A stretch of 51,000 nucleotides of DNA from Neocallimastix lanati (nom. inval.) (Eukaryota > Neocallimastigomycota > Neocallimastigomycetes > Neocallimastigales > Neocallimastigaceae): positions 985,001 to 1,036,000 of the forward strand of contig JACVTC010000023.1 of assembly GCA_016946835.1 (NCBI GenBank), given 5' to 3'. Of the stretch, positions 13,630 through 26,206 are shown one piece after another. The translations under genes and the position numbers were made by a program. Below the pieces are notes generated by a model, which worked only from the letters and a program-made list of their open reading frames with translations, did not search any database and was not told the DNA's origin. Each line of letters starts with the position of its first letter. The stretch's first letter is position 1.

Positions 13630-14670
13630 ATGTCCACTCCAGCTAAGAGACGTTTAATGAGAGATTTCAAGAGACTCCAAACTGATCCACCAGCAGGTGT
13701 TTCTGGAGCTCCTTGTCAAGATAATGTTTTATTATGGAATGGTAATTAAAACATATATAATATAATATAATGATAATAATAAAATAATAATAATATATAT
13801 AGATAAATAAGATAGTCAATAGTGTAAAATAATTAAACATCTTATTTATTTTTTTTTTTTTTAAAAAAAAGTATTAATATTGAATGAATAACTAATAAGC
13901 ATATTTTTAATAATATTTTTAATAATATTTTTTATAATAATATATATATATATATTTTTTTTAAAAAAAAAACACTCGTTTTATTAATAAATTAATATAG
14001 CTGTTATTTTTGGTCCAGAAGGTAAGAATAATTATTAAAATATATAATATACAATTATATAAAAGTAGAATAAGATTATTAATAATATTAAATATTAATA
14101 AAAGACACTCCATTTGAAGATGGTACTTTTAAACTTACATTGAAATTTGAAGAAGCATACCCAACTAAGCCACCAAAGGTTCAATTCGTTTCTAAAATGT
14201 TCCATCCAAATGTTTACACTAATGGAAATCTTTGTTTAGATATTCGTAAGTTTATAAATAAATTAATTAGTCATTATATTTTAATATTATTATTAATCGT
14301 AAAGTTATATTAATTATTAAATAATTTAATTAGTTCAAAATCGTTGGTCACCTTCTTATGATGTTGCGGCTATTTTAACATCAATTCAATCTTTACTTCA
14401 CGATCCAAATCCAAGTAGTCCAGCTAATGTTGAAGCTGCTAGACTTTTTAGAGAAAATAGAAAAGAATATGAAAGAAGAGTTAAAGAAACTGGTAAGTTT
14501 TGATAATAATAATTTAAACAATCATTAATAATATTATTTAAAAGATAATATTTATTTTTTTTTATTGATAACTAATATATATATATTTTTTAATGTTATT
14601 TAAATATTATTTTAATAATAATAATTAATGTTAATATAAACAAACAGTTGAATTATCTTGGTTAAATTAG
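13630..14670 (+). CDS. rad6: Ubiquitin-conjugating enzyme E2, RAD6/UBE2A type (5 exons)
   Basis: Exons are 13630-13741, 14001-14021, 14105-14245, 14334-14492 and 14648-14670. Introns follow GT..AG and phases agree, giving 456 nt and 151 residues, the normal length for this family. The protein starts [20 protein letters not shown], close to animal UBE2A/B. It has the family's [17 protein letters not shown] segment, the [15 protein letters not shown] active-site block with catalytic Cys88, and the [20 protein letters not shown] core. The extreme C-terminus VELSWLN is short and lacks the acidic tail of yeast Rad6. The family transfers ubiquitin with RING E3 ligases, chiefly to histone H2B and, in DNA-damage tolerance, to PCNA. 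Exon 2 is only 21 nt. The frame is intact and family assignment is secure; the symbol follows the yeast orthologue. Confidence 0.95.
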
Positions 14671-15046
14671 TTTAATTCATTCTTTAATTCAATTTAATTC
14701 AATTTATTTTTTTTTTATTTTAAGGATAAATTCTTTAAAATAATTATATACACACGTAATTTAATATATTGGTTTATTATCATTTTTTTTTTTTAAAGAT
14801 ATAATTTTATTAAAAAGGCTTTTTTTTTTTTTTTATAAAGATATAGCTTTATTAAAAAGGAAATAATATTAGAACCAATATAAATTTCAATATAATATTT
14901 AGTTATTTTTTTTTATCATATAATAAAAAAATATTTATTTAGAACATATATTAATAGGGTAATAATTTTTTAATATAACTTATTCAAATATAATTAAAAC
15001 CAAGTGCTATAATAATACAAAAAAGTTAAATACAATATATATATAT

Positions 15047-15078
<32 letters not shown>

Positions 15079-15359
15079 CATTAAAATACGTAATAATAAC
15101 AAAAAATAAAAAACAACTCAATTACTTTGCCATTAATTTAATTACTATTCTATTAGAGTAAATGAAATATCAATAAGTAAGGGAAAAAAAAAAGAATAAA
15201 AAGAAAAAGCGAAACATATTTGAATAGAATACAATAAATAAATAAAAAAAATACTATTCATAAATTTTTGAATAGTACATTTTTTTTATTTCATTTTATT
15301 ATATTTATATATCAATAAAGCATTTTCAGTTGTTCACTTTTATTAAATTATTTTTTATA

Positions 15360-15392
<33 letters not shown>

Positions 15393-15606
15393 ATATTAAA
15401 TTTTGTTATTATTATATATAAAGTAAATAAAAGACTCAAAGACTTTTTTTTTTTTTTTTTTTCTTTTATATATAAATTATATATATATATAAAATAATTT
15501 TTTATTTTTATATTTTTTAAAATAGTTTTTCACATTGTAAAAATAAAAAAAAAAAAAAAAAAAAAATTAAAGTAAAAAAAAATTTAAATGTAAAAAAATA
15601 GTAGTA

Positions 15607-15638
<32 letters not shown>

Positions 15639-16633
15639 TTAATATAATAAATAATAAAAATTTAAAAAATAAAAAATTATAAAAGTTTTAATTTTTATTT
15701 ATTTATTTATTTTTTAAAAATATATTGATTAAAAATTATTAATTCAATTATAATTTATTATTCCTAAAAATGAGAAGGAAAAGTTTTAAAAGAGAAAAGG
15801 GATAATATATAAATTATTATTTTATTTTATTTTATTTTATTTTTTATTTTTTTTTTTATAAATATTTAAATGTTTATTTTATTCTAATCCATTATAATAA
15901 TTTAGTTTATACTAATGGTAGAGGCTATTAAAGTTTAAAAAAAAAAAAAAAAAAAAAATAAAAATCCATATAATTGTTTTTTTTTTTTTTTTTTTTTTTA
16001 TCTTTCTTTGATATAATATGTAATTACTAAAGATGAAGGAAAAACATTTTCATTCAATATTTCTATATCTATATATATGAAAATGTTTTTTTTTTTTTTA
16101 AACTTTTTAAATTTCATATGAATATTCAAAAGTATAAAAAACTAAAGTTAATATATATATAAATATAAAGTTTTTAAAGTTTATTTAAAGTTTTTCATTT
16201 TTCATTATAAAAAAAAAAATTTTTTTTTTCATGAAGTTACTAGATTTTTAAATATATATATATTATTTAAATGAGATTTATTTTTATTTTTTTTTATTTT
16301 TATTTTTATTATTATTTTTTTTTTTTATAAAAAAGGTTGTAAAATTGCATTAAAATGTTTTATTATCATTATTAATACTAATTTATAATAATAATAATAA
16401 ATAATAATAATAATAAATTAATAGTTAAATAATAGATAATAAAATTATTGAAAATTTTGTTAATTTAATTAAATTATTAAAATTTATATTCTTTATATTC
16501 TTTTTTATATAAAATTTTATTAAATTTTATTCTTTAATTCAAAATTTAAATAAAAAAAATATATATATAATTATTTTATTATAAATATTTATATATTAAC
16601 AATTTATGAAAAAATTTACCGTTTTTTTTTTTT

Positions 16634-16666
<33 letters not shown>

Positions 16667-17818
16667 TTATGAGATAATGATAAATAAATATTTAAATAAG
16701 TGAATAAAGATATAGAGATAGAGAACCAATATTTTATTAAGTAATTACGATTATAATAAAAAATAAAGTTAAGAATTAAAAATAATCAATAAAAATTATT
16801 TTGATTAATGCCTGTATTATATAAGAAAACATCACCATAATGTAAAGATTAATATATATATATATATATATTTGTATTTTTATATTCTATATTATTATAA
16901 TACACTTTATTAAAAAAATAAAAATTAATTTATGGTATCGAAAAGGGAACTTTTAGTTATCCAAAAAAAAAAAAAAAAGTTTATTATAAAAAAAAATTTA
17001 ATGTGAAAATTAAATTTATCTTTTTATTATATATTAATGCTATTATAAATATGATTATTATTAAATTAGTTCTTAATTATTTTTAATTTAATAAATAATG
17101 TTTTTTTTTTTTTTTTTTTAAGTCTTAAGATTATTAAAATTGTGAAGTTTTTCAATTGTTTCATTTTTATATTTAAATGAAATAATAAAATATTTTATAT
17201 AATAAAAGATAAAAAAAAATATTTATTTTAAAAAATTAAAAAAAGAGTGATATAAAATCCTACCTATCTAACCTCCATCCGTCAACTCAAAAATTTTTTC
17301 TTTTCCAAAAAATAAAACAAAATTCATTAAAATTAAGTCAAAAAAAAAAAAAAATTTTTTTTTTAAACAAGTTTTAATATTTTTAAAATTGTGAAAAATT
17401 TTTATTTTTATTTTTATTTTTTTTTTTTTTTATATTTATTTATTTAATTGAAATTATAAAATGTTTTATAAAATAAAAGATAAAAGTAAAAAGAAAAAAA
17501 TTATTAAAAAACTAAAAAAGAGAGATATAAAATCCTACCTATCTATCTATATCGGTCAATTCAAAAAATTTTTCCTTTCCAAAAAAAACAAAAAGAATTT
17601 TTTTTTTTTTTTTGAATTAATTATAAATAATGAATTTTTTTTTTATATTATATTTTAATTTTTTTTATAGCAGTAATTATTGAAAGTTTTAACATTATTT
17701 ATTTATTAATTTATAAATTACATTTTTTTTTTAAAAAATTAATAAAATAATATTATTTGTCCAATTTGAATATAATATTTTTTTTTTAATTTTTTTTTTT
17801 TTTATTTTTATTTTTATA

Positions 17819-17849
<31 letters not shown>

Positions 17850-18000
17850 TTTTTTTTAAAAATAGTAATATGAAATAAAAGTAATATTAAAAATAAACAA
17901 ATTAAAATATAAAAATATATTCTGAAAAAAAAAAATAAAAAAAAAAAAAAAGAGATTGTAAAAATTTCCTGTTGAATAGAATTTTTATTCCAGATTAGAG
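14671..18000. other. AT-rich intergenic region
   Basis: The first 200-300 bp are likely the 3' untranslated region of the E2 gene and include a small duplicated block, AAAGATATA..TTATTAAAAAGG, at about 14798-14862. Beyond that are poly-A and poly-T runs (for example about 15051-15078, 15361-15390, 16622-16665) and no supported gene on either strand. Confidence 0.6.
17120..17600. repeat. Diverged local duplication of about 190 bp
   Basis: The blocks at about 17127-17330 and 17385-17600 share an ordered set of words: AAAATTGTGAA, a TTTATTTAAATGAAAT-like stretch, ATAAAATATTTTATA/ATAAAATGTTTTATA, AAAAGATAAAA, GATATAAAATCCTACCTATC and TCAAAAAATTTTTCCTTTCC-like words. The second copy contains a 65-codon open frame from 17461, which I regard as chance in a non-coding duplicate. 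Confidence 0.65.
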
Positions 18001-18009
18001 TTTGAATGA

Positions 18010-18690
18010 TCAGTCCAGAAAGAAATTATGGCCTTCTCCTTTAGAGGCGTTGGCCTTGCTAGCCTGTCTTACGGTCTTACTGCATTTTCTATGTTGATGC
18101 TCCTGACTGGTTTACGTTTATACCGTCTGTCAAAATAGTAAATTCTTTGTCTAGTACTAGTCCCTTGGAATAATTTTTGTTATTTTTATTAAAAAAAAAA
18201 AAAAAAAAAAAAAGTGCCTTCAGATTATACCAAGAATAGAGCATTTTTTTTTTAGAATGATTTTGGTTATTTAAACAAAACATCTCACACCTTTGTATAA
18301 TTTAAATCAATAATGTCTTGCATCTCTTCGCCCCCCAAAAAAAGTTATTTACTCGGTACCACGTCACATATATATTAATACACTCATTATTCAGAAAATT
18401 ATTAATAGTAACATGACTTTCACCAATTGACCTTATTCACTATATTATTATTAGTAACGACCCTATTATTCATACTATCACTAATATTAATATACTTATT
18501 TTCACTATCAATACTATTAACTATTATTAACAATAATAATGCTATTGTTATAATTATTATTATTATTAATATTATATATTTTGTTACTACTATCAGAATC
18601 AGCACCACCTGATTCTATATTTTTCATAATTGTGACTGACAACGATGGTATTTACATTACTATTTGATATCGGATAATACTTGGTGATTC

Positions 18691-18723
<33 letters not shown>

Positions 18724-19496
18724 ATTTTTCATAAATAATTTCAATATTCATAAAATATTTCATTCTAAATTCACTGGAAAAGATAACATTTAGAAAACCA
18801 ATGTTCCAATTGAGAATTACTATTTTTTTTTATAACAATAAGGACTGCATTCTGGATAGTTCGTCTTCATCCGTGTCGGTAGCTTGAACATATCTTTATC
18901 CCCAGTAAAAACAGTTTATAATGGCTTTTTTTTTTTTTTTTTAGACTAGGAAGAGAATACACTTCCAGTACTTTATTAAATAGATTAATATATTTTTATG
19001 TATTTCATTTATTAAAAAAAAAAAAAAAATACATTATATAATTTAAAGATAAAAAATAAAATGTATGTAAAAGATATAGTAAAATCAAAAAAAAAATTTT
19101 TAATTAATCATAGAAAATTAATTGAAATAAAGAATAAAAAATAAATTCAAAAATTCAAAAAAATAAAAAAAAATTTTTTTTTTTTTTTTCCGTGCGATGT
19201 ATACACAATATGAAGTAACAGGAACACCAGTTAAATCTAAAATAATAAAAACAAAGAAGTAACATCTTTAAAAAAAAAAAAAAATAGATTGTGTAGTATC
19301 CACTAAACTCTCTCCTCGTTGAATCACAAGAAAAAATCATCAAAAAATTGAATTACTTTACAAAGGATTCTGTGCTCGGCCGAACTGTATTGTTCAGTAA
19401 ATGTATATTGATGAGAATTAACAAAGACTTCTAACTACACTACTCTTTTGTCATATCGATACGACGTTATGTACCTACAACCTCTTGGTAATGAAA

Positions 19497-19536
<40 letters not shown>

Positions 19537-19840
19537 AAAACTCTCAAAAGAAAAATAATAATAAAGAAAAAAAAAAGTTAACTCAAGAGAGCTACACTGA
19601 TGATTGATATTGTAATTTAGAATATGAAGATTTTCATATTCTAAAAAATATTAGAATAAGAAGGAAGGAAGTAAGGAAAGCTTCCTTAACTTTATTGACA
19701 AATAAAATGAAAAGGCCGTCAATAAAAATCAAAAAATTTATATTGACATAGAGAAAAGGTAGAGCATTCAAATATCCAATGGATAAAAAGATTTGATTAC
19801 CTTTTCCATAGCAAGGACAGAATTTAGGACATAAGAATAA
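18010..19840 (-). pseudogene. Decayed minus-strand protein-coding gene of unknown family
   Basis: Higher-GC patches, separated by expanded A/T runs, read as protein-like pieces on the minus strand. From 5' to 3' they include VLNSVLAMEKVIKSFYPLDI (about 19.8 kb), FVNSHQYTFTEQYSSAEHRI and LCKVIQFFDDFFL (about 19.4 kb), LDLTGVPVTSYCVYIAR (about 19.2 kb), TGDKDMFKLPTRMKTNYPEC (about 18.87 kb), KYYPISNSNVNTIVVSHNYE (about 18.65 kb), NYSKGLVLDKEFTILTDGIN (about 18.13 kb) and SKTVRQASKANASKGEGHNF with a stop near 18.01 kb. Pieces lie in different frames with several in-frame stops, so the gene is dead. No family is recognised; a DNA transposon or a host gene relic are both possible. Boundaries are approximate. 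Confidence 0.5.
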
Positions 19841-19844
19841 TAAA

Positions 19845-20813
19845 ATAAACGATATATGGCATATATCATGAAAATTTAATCTTTAAAAATAAAATTAAAT
19901 AAAATAAAATAAATAGTAAAGCAATATAAAAGGGTAAAGCATTAATAAAAATAAAATAAAAATTAAAGAGTAAAGTATTAAATAAAAATAAAATAATAAG
20001 ATAATAAAATAAATAAATAAATAAATAAATAATAATAAATAAATAATATATACATATATAATGAATATGAATGAAAAACTCTACTATGCTAATTATTCTC
20101 ATCAAATTCATTATTAATTAAGTTATTGTCAAATATGTATATTTTTTATTCACTTCCATTACTCTCTCTCTCTTTCGTTTTTTAAATTCAATTCATATTT
20201 TAGTATATAGAATTTTTTTTCTTTTTTTTTTTTTTTATATTTGAATTTTTATTTTTATTATTTTTTTTTAAGTTTTATTTTTTTTGAATATATAAAAAAA
20301 AAAATTAAAACTTTTATTTTTTTTTTCATATTTTATAAATGCATAAATTAATATATATATATATAAAAAAAAAAAAAAAAATTTGTAGAATGTTAATATA
20401 TTTTTAATTATTTTTATTTAATCTATGTGAATAACTTTATATAAAAAAAATAATACATATTGAATTATATATATATATTTTTTCATTCTACATTATTCTC
20501 TTTTCTTTTTTTTCTTTTTGTTTTTTTTTTTTTTTTTTAAAAAAAATTAATGAATCATTTTTTATTAATTTTAATACTTTATTTTATTTTATTATTTGTT
20601 TTTATTATTTTTTTTAATGTATTGTATTATCTTTATTTTTGTATTTACTTTATATTTTATTTTTTTTTACTTTATATTATATTACTTTATTGTTTTGAAT
20701 TTATTATTTAATTTATTTAGTAGAGTATCCAATTAATAATTGTGTTTTAATTTTTTTTTTCTTCTTTTAAAAGTGGAATAAACTATTCATACTTAAATAT
20801 TATATTGATCAAT
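19845..20813. other. AT-rich intergenic region and vatE 3' flank
   Basis: No gene is supported. The 81-codon minus frame at 19866-20111 comes from AAAT and AATA repeats and has Phe/Leu/Tyr/Ile-only composition. The 100 bp next to 20814 are likely the vatE 3' untranslated region. Confidence 0.6.
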
Positions 20814-21737
20814 CTAATTGTAGAATTTTCTTGATTCAGAAGCACCGTAAAGCATAATCTTAATAGCTGGTAATAATTCATCACTAGCAATTTCAAGTCT
20901 GTTTTCTAAGGTGTTGTTAATAACAATACGGTCATTGAAACCGGCCATGATGACACCACCAGCAGAAGTGGCTGGAAGGTAGTTTTGGGAGTACTTGACT
21001 GTAGCAACCTTACCAGTCTTTTCCTTGTAAATTGGAGCAACTTCATCAACAGCCTTCTTAACGAGTTCAACATCCTTTTCACGGCAGGTGATAGTGATAT
21101 CTTCTTCCATTAATTGGTATAAGGATTGTAAAACAATATTCTTAATAGTATCGTAGTACTTTGGATCGTTGTTAGAGTAATTAATAAGACTGTTTAAAGC
21201 ATCTTCGTTAATCTTGTTAAGGTATTGTTGACGAGTTTGAAGAACTTGAAGTCTAGTCTTGTTGTTACGGTTGGATTCAGCACTATATAATTAATAATAT
21301 TTATAAATTTAGCATTTCTATAAAATTTAATTATTCATCTATTTTAAGTAATATATGAGTTTTAATTCTATTTAGAAATTTACATCTTCTTTTGAATTTC
21401 AGCTTGCTTGGCCTTCTTTTGGTAGAAAGCTTCAATAGCGATGGTTTCTTGACGAACGATTTTAGCCTTTTCAATGTTAAATTCTTCATCGGCTTTAATC
21501 TTAATTTCACGGGCCTTTTCTTGGGCTTCTTGTTTGATGAAAGAAACCTATTTTTTTTTTTTTTTTCAATTTCACGATATTATATTAAGAATATATTATT
21601 AAAATCATAAAAAACACTTTTATTTTATTATTTTTATTTTTTCTTATTTTATGTTTCCTTTTTTAAATTAATTTATTTACCATCTTTTCCATTTCATCCT
21701 TGACTTGAGTGTCGTTTAAAGCTCCCTTGGTTGCCAT
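20814..21737 (-). CDS. vatE: V-type proton ATPase subunit E (3 exons)
   Basis: Exons on the minus strand are 21737-21681, 21547-21384 and 21282-20814. The introns begin GTAAAT and end TAG; together the exons give 690 nt and 229 residues. The protein starts MATKGALNDTQVKDEMEKMV and has the long, charged N-terminal helix of the family (FIKQEAQEKAREIKIKADEE), which pairs with subunit G in the peripheral stalk. The C-terminal globular part includes YLPATSAGGVIMAGFNDRIV, IVINNTLENRLEI and a conserved acidic-Leu segment, SDELLPAIKIML. The family is a stator subunit of the V1 sector, which drives proton pumping into the contractile vacuole and endosomes in amoebae. Length and domain order are complete, and codon use is GC-richer than the surroundings, as for a highly expressed gene. 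The ATG is preceded by an A-rich leader. Confidence 0.95.
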
Positions 21738-24078
21738 TTTCTTTTATTATTAAATTAAATCTAAATAAAAAAAGAAAGATTTATATTTATTATAACATGA
21801 AATGTTTATTAATAAATTATTTTATTTGAATAATATATCCAAAATAAAAATTAAATAAAATTATTTATTATTATCTATTGAATTTTTTTAATTTGTAATA
21901 TCCATTATTGATTTATGTTTTATTTCTTTTTAAGATTTTATTTTTTTCCTTTGTAAAATTATAACTTTATTTTCAAAATGTAATTAATTAATTAATTTTA
22001 ATAAACGAGATATCAAAATTTCATTAATATATATTATCGTTATTAATTGTTTTTAAAATAATTTATTTATTATTGAAAATATTTAATGAATTAACTTGAT
22101 TTATTGCTTGATATTTATTATTTTTTTTTGTTCCATTTGTTTTATTTTTCATTTTCATTTTTATTTTTATTTTATTTTTTTTTTTTTGTTTTATTATTTT
22201 TCATATTTGTTTATTTTTTGTTTAATATATATTTAGTAACTCATAGATTTTTTTTTTTTTTCAATAAATAATAATATCAATTTCATTTCTCCATAGCGCT
22301 TACCAAATATAATATTATTTATTTTTTTTGATTAAATTTATATTTTTTTTTCTTTAATTTAGTTTATTTAACTTTAAAAAAATAAAAAATACTTTTCTAA
22401 AAATTTTTTTTATTTTCTATTTCGTTATTTTTAATAAATCAAAATTTTCAATAAAATAAATCTATAATATATTAAAATATATTTTAATATAAAAGTCTAT
22501 TAATTTTTTAATCTATTTCAGAAGTTTTAGTATAAATTTTTTTTTTTTTTTTTTTTTTGGATATTGAACTATTATATATTTATTCACTTATTTATTCGTT
22601 TTATATTAATTAAAATTAATAATTATTTATTAAAAACATTATTATATATTCATTTAATTTCTGATGATATTAATAGTACAACTTTTATGGATTGAATTAA
22701 TATCATTCAGTAATGAAATTTCATTTGCTAAATAATAAGATGATGATTAAATAATAAAATTAAACAATAAATATATATGGTATTTATTAAAGGTTAGAAA
22801 ATTTAAACAATTATTATACATATAAAAAAAAATATGGTCCATTGAATATATATTATTATTCACTTGATATATTTTATTTTTATTAGTACAAATTTTTTAT
22901 TTCAAGTTTTTTCATTAATTATTAATTATTTATTATTAATATTTATTATTTATTATTATTTTTTATATAATAATAATTATTATTTCTTTTTAATTTTTTG
23001 ATAATTTATAAAGTTGAATATATAAATTGCATATTATTATTATTTAAATTTAATTTACTATAATATATTTATAATTCAATATGAAATATTTAATTCTTAA
23101 CATATATTTTCTATGTATAATTTTTAATTTGTAAATATAAAAGTATTAAAAATTAATATATTGATCGTATTTTAACAGTATAATGATAATATATGATTTT
23201 TATATTATATAGCCAATAGAAAAAATTAAAAACGTCATTATATTGAGACTTCATAGCCAATGAAATTCAAAGATCAATTAATTCTTCAAATCATATATTA
23301 TAAATTAATATTCTCCATTTGATTGGAAAATAGAATAAGCCTCGTATTAAAATTAATTAATTACTATTCTTTTTTATTAATGTAATGTATAATCAATATA
23401 TAAAATGTAAAAAGTAAATAAATATGAATAAATAATTATTATTTCAAATCATATTTAATAATAATTTATTATTATTTTTTTATGTGTCATTTACATTTTT
23501 ATTTTTTTTATGTGTAATTTACATTTTTGTTTTAAACAAATTTTTTTAAAATAATAAATTTATCATTTTCAAAAAATGTACATTATGAATTATTATTAAA
23601 ATGTAAAAGGAAAATAACAATAAATATATATAATTATTATATATAGCTTTTAAATGTTTTATTATTATATAATATTATGATATAATTAATAAAGCTTTAT
23701 ACTATTAAAGGGAACCATCAGTTTTTAATTAATTAATTAATAATAATATAATAATTATAATAAAATGAAAATATAACAAAAAAAAAAAAAAAATTATATA
23801 CATTAATATATTTATTAATAATATTTATATATTTATATATTTATTTTTTTATAATAATATAGAAAAAAAATTAATAATATTATTAATTTATTATTGTTTT
23901 TTTTTTATATAGGGTATAAAAAAAAGGAGTAGGTGAAATAATAAAGAAATATGATATGATATGGTTATTTTTGATAAATTATATTCATTTCATTTTTTTT
24001 TTTTTTTTTAATATTAATTTTATTAACTAATAAATTATTGATAAATTAAATAAATTCTATTAATATTTTAAAGTAAAA
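21738..24078. other. AT-rich intergenic region between divergent vatE and the GNAT gene
   Basis: The region must hold the promoters of both flanking genes, since vatE reads leftward and the acetyltransferase rightward. It contains T runs (about 22248-22261, 22540-22558, 23993-24010) and no reading frame with protein-like composition on either strand. Confidence 0.65.
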
Positions 24079-24576
24079 ATGAATGAAAATTATATATTTC
24101 GAAAAATCAAAAAAGAAGAAGTTCCAATTATGTTTGGACTCATTCTTGACCGTATGGAATGGATGAATGAAAATAATATTAAACAATGGAATGTGCACGG
24201 TTATGATACCTTATTTCCATTATCATTTTATGAAAAAGAATGTAAAAATGGTAATTTATATGTATTAGTTAATGCTACTACTAACGAACTTGTTAGTGGT
24301 GCAGTATTATTAGAAATTGATGATAGATGGAATGATAATGAACCTTCTCTTTATCTTCATAATTATGTTTCAAAAATTGGAAAATCTGGTGTTGGTAAAA
24401 TTTTTATGAAACATGCTGAAGAATATGCAAAATCAAAAGGAAAAAAATATTTTAGATTAGATTCAGCAGAAGATAATGAGAAACTAACTAAATATTATGA
24501 AAAACAAGGTTTTAAACCTGCTGGTAAATGTTCAGTTGGACCATATATAGGTGTATTAAGACAAAAGGAAATATAA
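24079..24576 (+). CDS. GNAT-family N-acetyltransferase
   Basis: A 165-residue single-exon protein, normal length for a stand-alone GNAT domain. It starts at the first ATG after an AT-only leader, with AAA-A before the codon. N-terminal strand and helix: YIFRKIKKEEVPIMFGLI; then a WMNENNIKQWNV segment (about 29-39). The central strands carry GNLYVLVNATTNELVSGAVL. The acetyl-CoA pyrophosphate loop (motif A) is SKIGKSGVGKIFMKHAEEYA at 98-117, matching the family pattern R/Q-x-x-G-x-G/A with Gly101, Gly104 and Gly106. The end, LTKYYEKQGFKPAGK, is the usual C-terminal motif B. The family moves an acetyl group from acetyl-CoA to an amine; the substrate here cannot be told. The form resembles small bacterial GNAT proteins. 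It faces the Nudix gene tail to tail. Confidence 0.9.
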   Translation: MNENYIFRKIKKEEVPIMFGLILDRMEWMNENNIKQWNVHGYDTLFPLSFYEKECKNGNLYVLVNATTNELVSGAVLLEIDDRWNDNEPSLYLHNYVSKIGKSGVGKIFMKHAEEYAKSKGKKYFRLDSAEDNEKLTKYYEKQGFKPAGKCSVGPYIGVLRQKEI

Positions 24577-24981
24577 TAGAAATGTAATTATTTTAATATT
24601 TTTTAGAAATATAAAACGATTATGATTTTGATTTTTATACAATATTCCTGTTAAATATATTTTTATCCCCCCTCATATTATTTAATATTTATTATAAATA
24701 AACATTATTTGAATCTTTTCAATTCTTATGTATAGTTTTAATACACGTACCATTACATTTATATAATATTCAATATTTATATACGTAGAAATAGAAATAA
24801 CGAAATAGAATATATTAAGTAAATAATAATAATAATAATAAAAATATAAATAAAAATAAGCGTTGACTTACGTATTGAATCAATAAAAAATAAATAATTT
24901 GCTTATTATATATATATATATATATTTTTTTTTTTTGAAGGATTAAATAATATTAATAATAATATTATTATTAATATACTT
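24577..24981. other. Shared 3' intergenic spacer of the convergent GNAT and Nudix genes
   Basis: About 400 bp of AT-rich DNA with AAT, AT and ATT runs. It must contain both polyadenylation regions. No further gene is seen. Confidence 0.7.
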
Positions 24982-25398
24982 TTATAACTGTTGAATGAGT
25001 TCTTTCATATATGAAACTAATAAATTATTATCCATTTCTAATATTTCTTTGGGTTTAACCCATCTATATTCATCGTGTTCCTCAAGATCTAAAACAATAT
25101 CTGTATTTCCAATAACATCGCCACGATAAATTAAAGTTGTAAAAACAGCCTTTTTAACTTTATCTCGTATAGATTTTTCAAAAATAATAGTTAAAATTTT
25201 TATATTCAAACCAACTTCTTCTTTAGTTTCTCTTATTGCAGTATCCGATGGAAATTCCATAGGCTCAACAGTACCTCCTGGAATATCCCATCGACCACCT
25301 TCATAATTCATTTTTCCTCTTTTAATTAAAGTTCTTTTAATAATTAAAATTTCGCCTTTTTCATTTTGAATAAGAGCATGAGCAATTAAATTATGCAT
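24982..25398 (-). CDS. Nudix hydrolase, MutT-like
   Basis: A 138-residue single-exon protein, typical of one-domain Nudix enzymes. The Nudix box is complete: Gly42, Glu48, then Arg56-Glu57 and Glu60-Glu61 with Gly63 (GX5EX7REUXEEXGU; Thr58 sits at the usual hydrophobic position). The Glu residues bind the metal used to cleave a nucleoside-diphosphate-linked substrate. The WDIPGG lead-in, the LIIKR strand and the EHDEYRWVKPKEIL tail before the last helix fit the fold. Substrate cannot be inferred, since Nudix enzymes act on oxidised dNTPs, ADP-ribose, dinucleoside polyphosphates and others. The sequence looks close to bacterial MutT-like proteins. Start at the only ATG upstream of the first strand. 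Confidence 0.92.
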   Translation of the reverse strand: MHNLIAHALIQNEKGEILIIKRTLIKRGKMNYEGGRWDIPGGTVEPMEFPSDTAIRETKEEVGLNIKILTIIFEKSIRDKVKKAVFTTLIYRGDVIGNTDIVLDLEEHDEYRWVKPKEILEMDNNLLVSYMKELIQQL

Positions 25399-25430
25399 TT
25401 TTATATAGTAAAAATTAAAAACATTAAATA

Positions 25431-25461
<31 letters not shown>

Positions 25462-25675
25462 TTATGTATTAATCGTTTATGGTTTGCAATAAATAATAAA
25501 AATAAAAAAGTAGTTTTAATATTATTTTTTTTATTTGTGGATTATTTAATTTTTTTTTTTTTACTGCTCAATATAAACTTTAAAAACTTTAATTTTTAAT
25601 TTTTTATAATTTTTTTTTTAAAAAAAGAGAAAACAAATTATTTTTGATAAAGAAATAAATAAAAATTATTTATGA

Positions 25676-25750
<75 letters not shown>

Positions 25751-25757
25751 AAAAGAT

Positions 25758-25792
<35 letters not shown>

Positions 25793-26012
25793 ATTTATTT
25801 ATATCTGCATATACATATATGGCACCCTTCTTTTATACAACACCATATATATACATTTATTTATACTGTGAGTCCAACCTAGAGCAGTGTAGTATTCAAT
25901 ATATATGAGTACTTTCTTTTTTTTGCTTTAAATGACTTTACTTATAGTGATTGTTATTCTCAATTTATTCAAAGAAAATATTGATTCAACTTCAATCCAA
26001 TAAAAAAAATGT
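25399..26012. other. Intergenic DNA with an AAAT microsatellite and a poly-T run
   Basis: It contains the Nudix promoter region, about 20 AAAT/AATA units at 25674-25755 and a run of about 28 T at 25761-25788. A less AT-biased patch at about 25860-25910 (GTGAGTCCAACCTAGAGCAG) has no recognised RNA motif. Confidence 0.6.
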
Positions 26013-26175
26013 ATGAGTGATAACATTACTCCTATTAAAAACTTAATAGATAAAGAATCTCTTGTCTATTTAATAGACACTTAAGGATATCTACCTAAAC
26101 AACGTGATAATATAATATGAGTTGATTTAAATAATTTAAATGTCACAAATTATTACGAAAATGCCATTCACAGTG

Positions 26176-26206
<31 letters not shown>

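Noticed and set aside
17461-17658. A 65-codon Lys/Phe/Ile-rich frame
   Set aside because: It lies in a diverged AT-rich duplication whose other copy is not open, and has no protein-like pattern beyond homopolymer codons.
18028-18138. A 36-codon plus-strand frame starting MAFSFRGVGLASLSYG
   Set aside because: It lies antisense to the end of the decayed minus-strand gene, whose readings there are equally open and continue the relic. The frame is short, has no homologue I recognise and uses GC-rich codons unlike real host genes.
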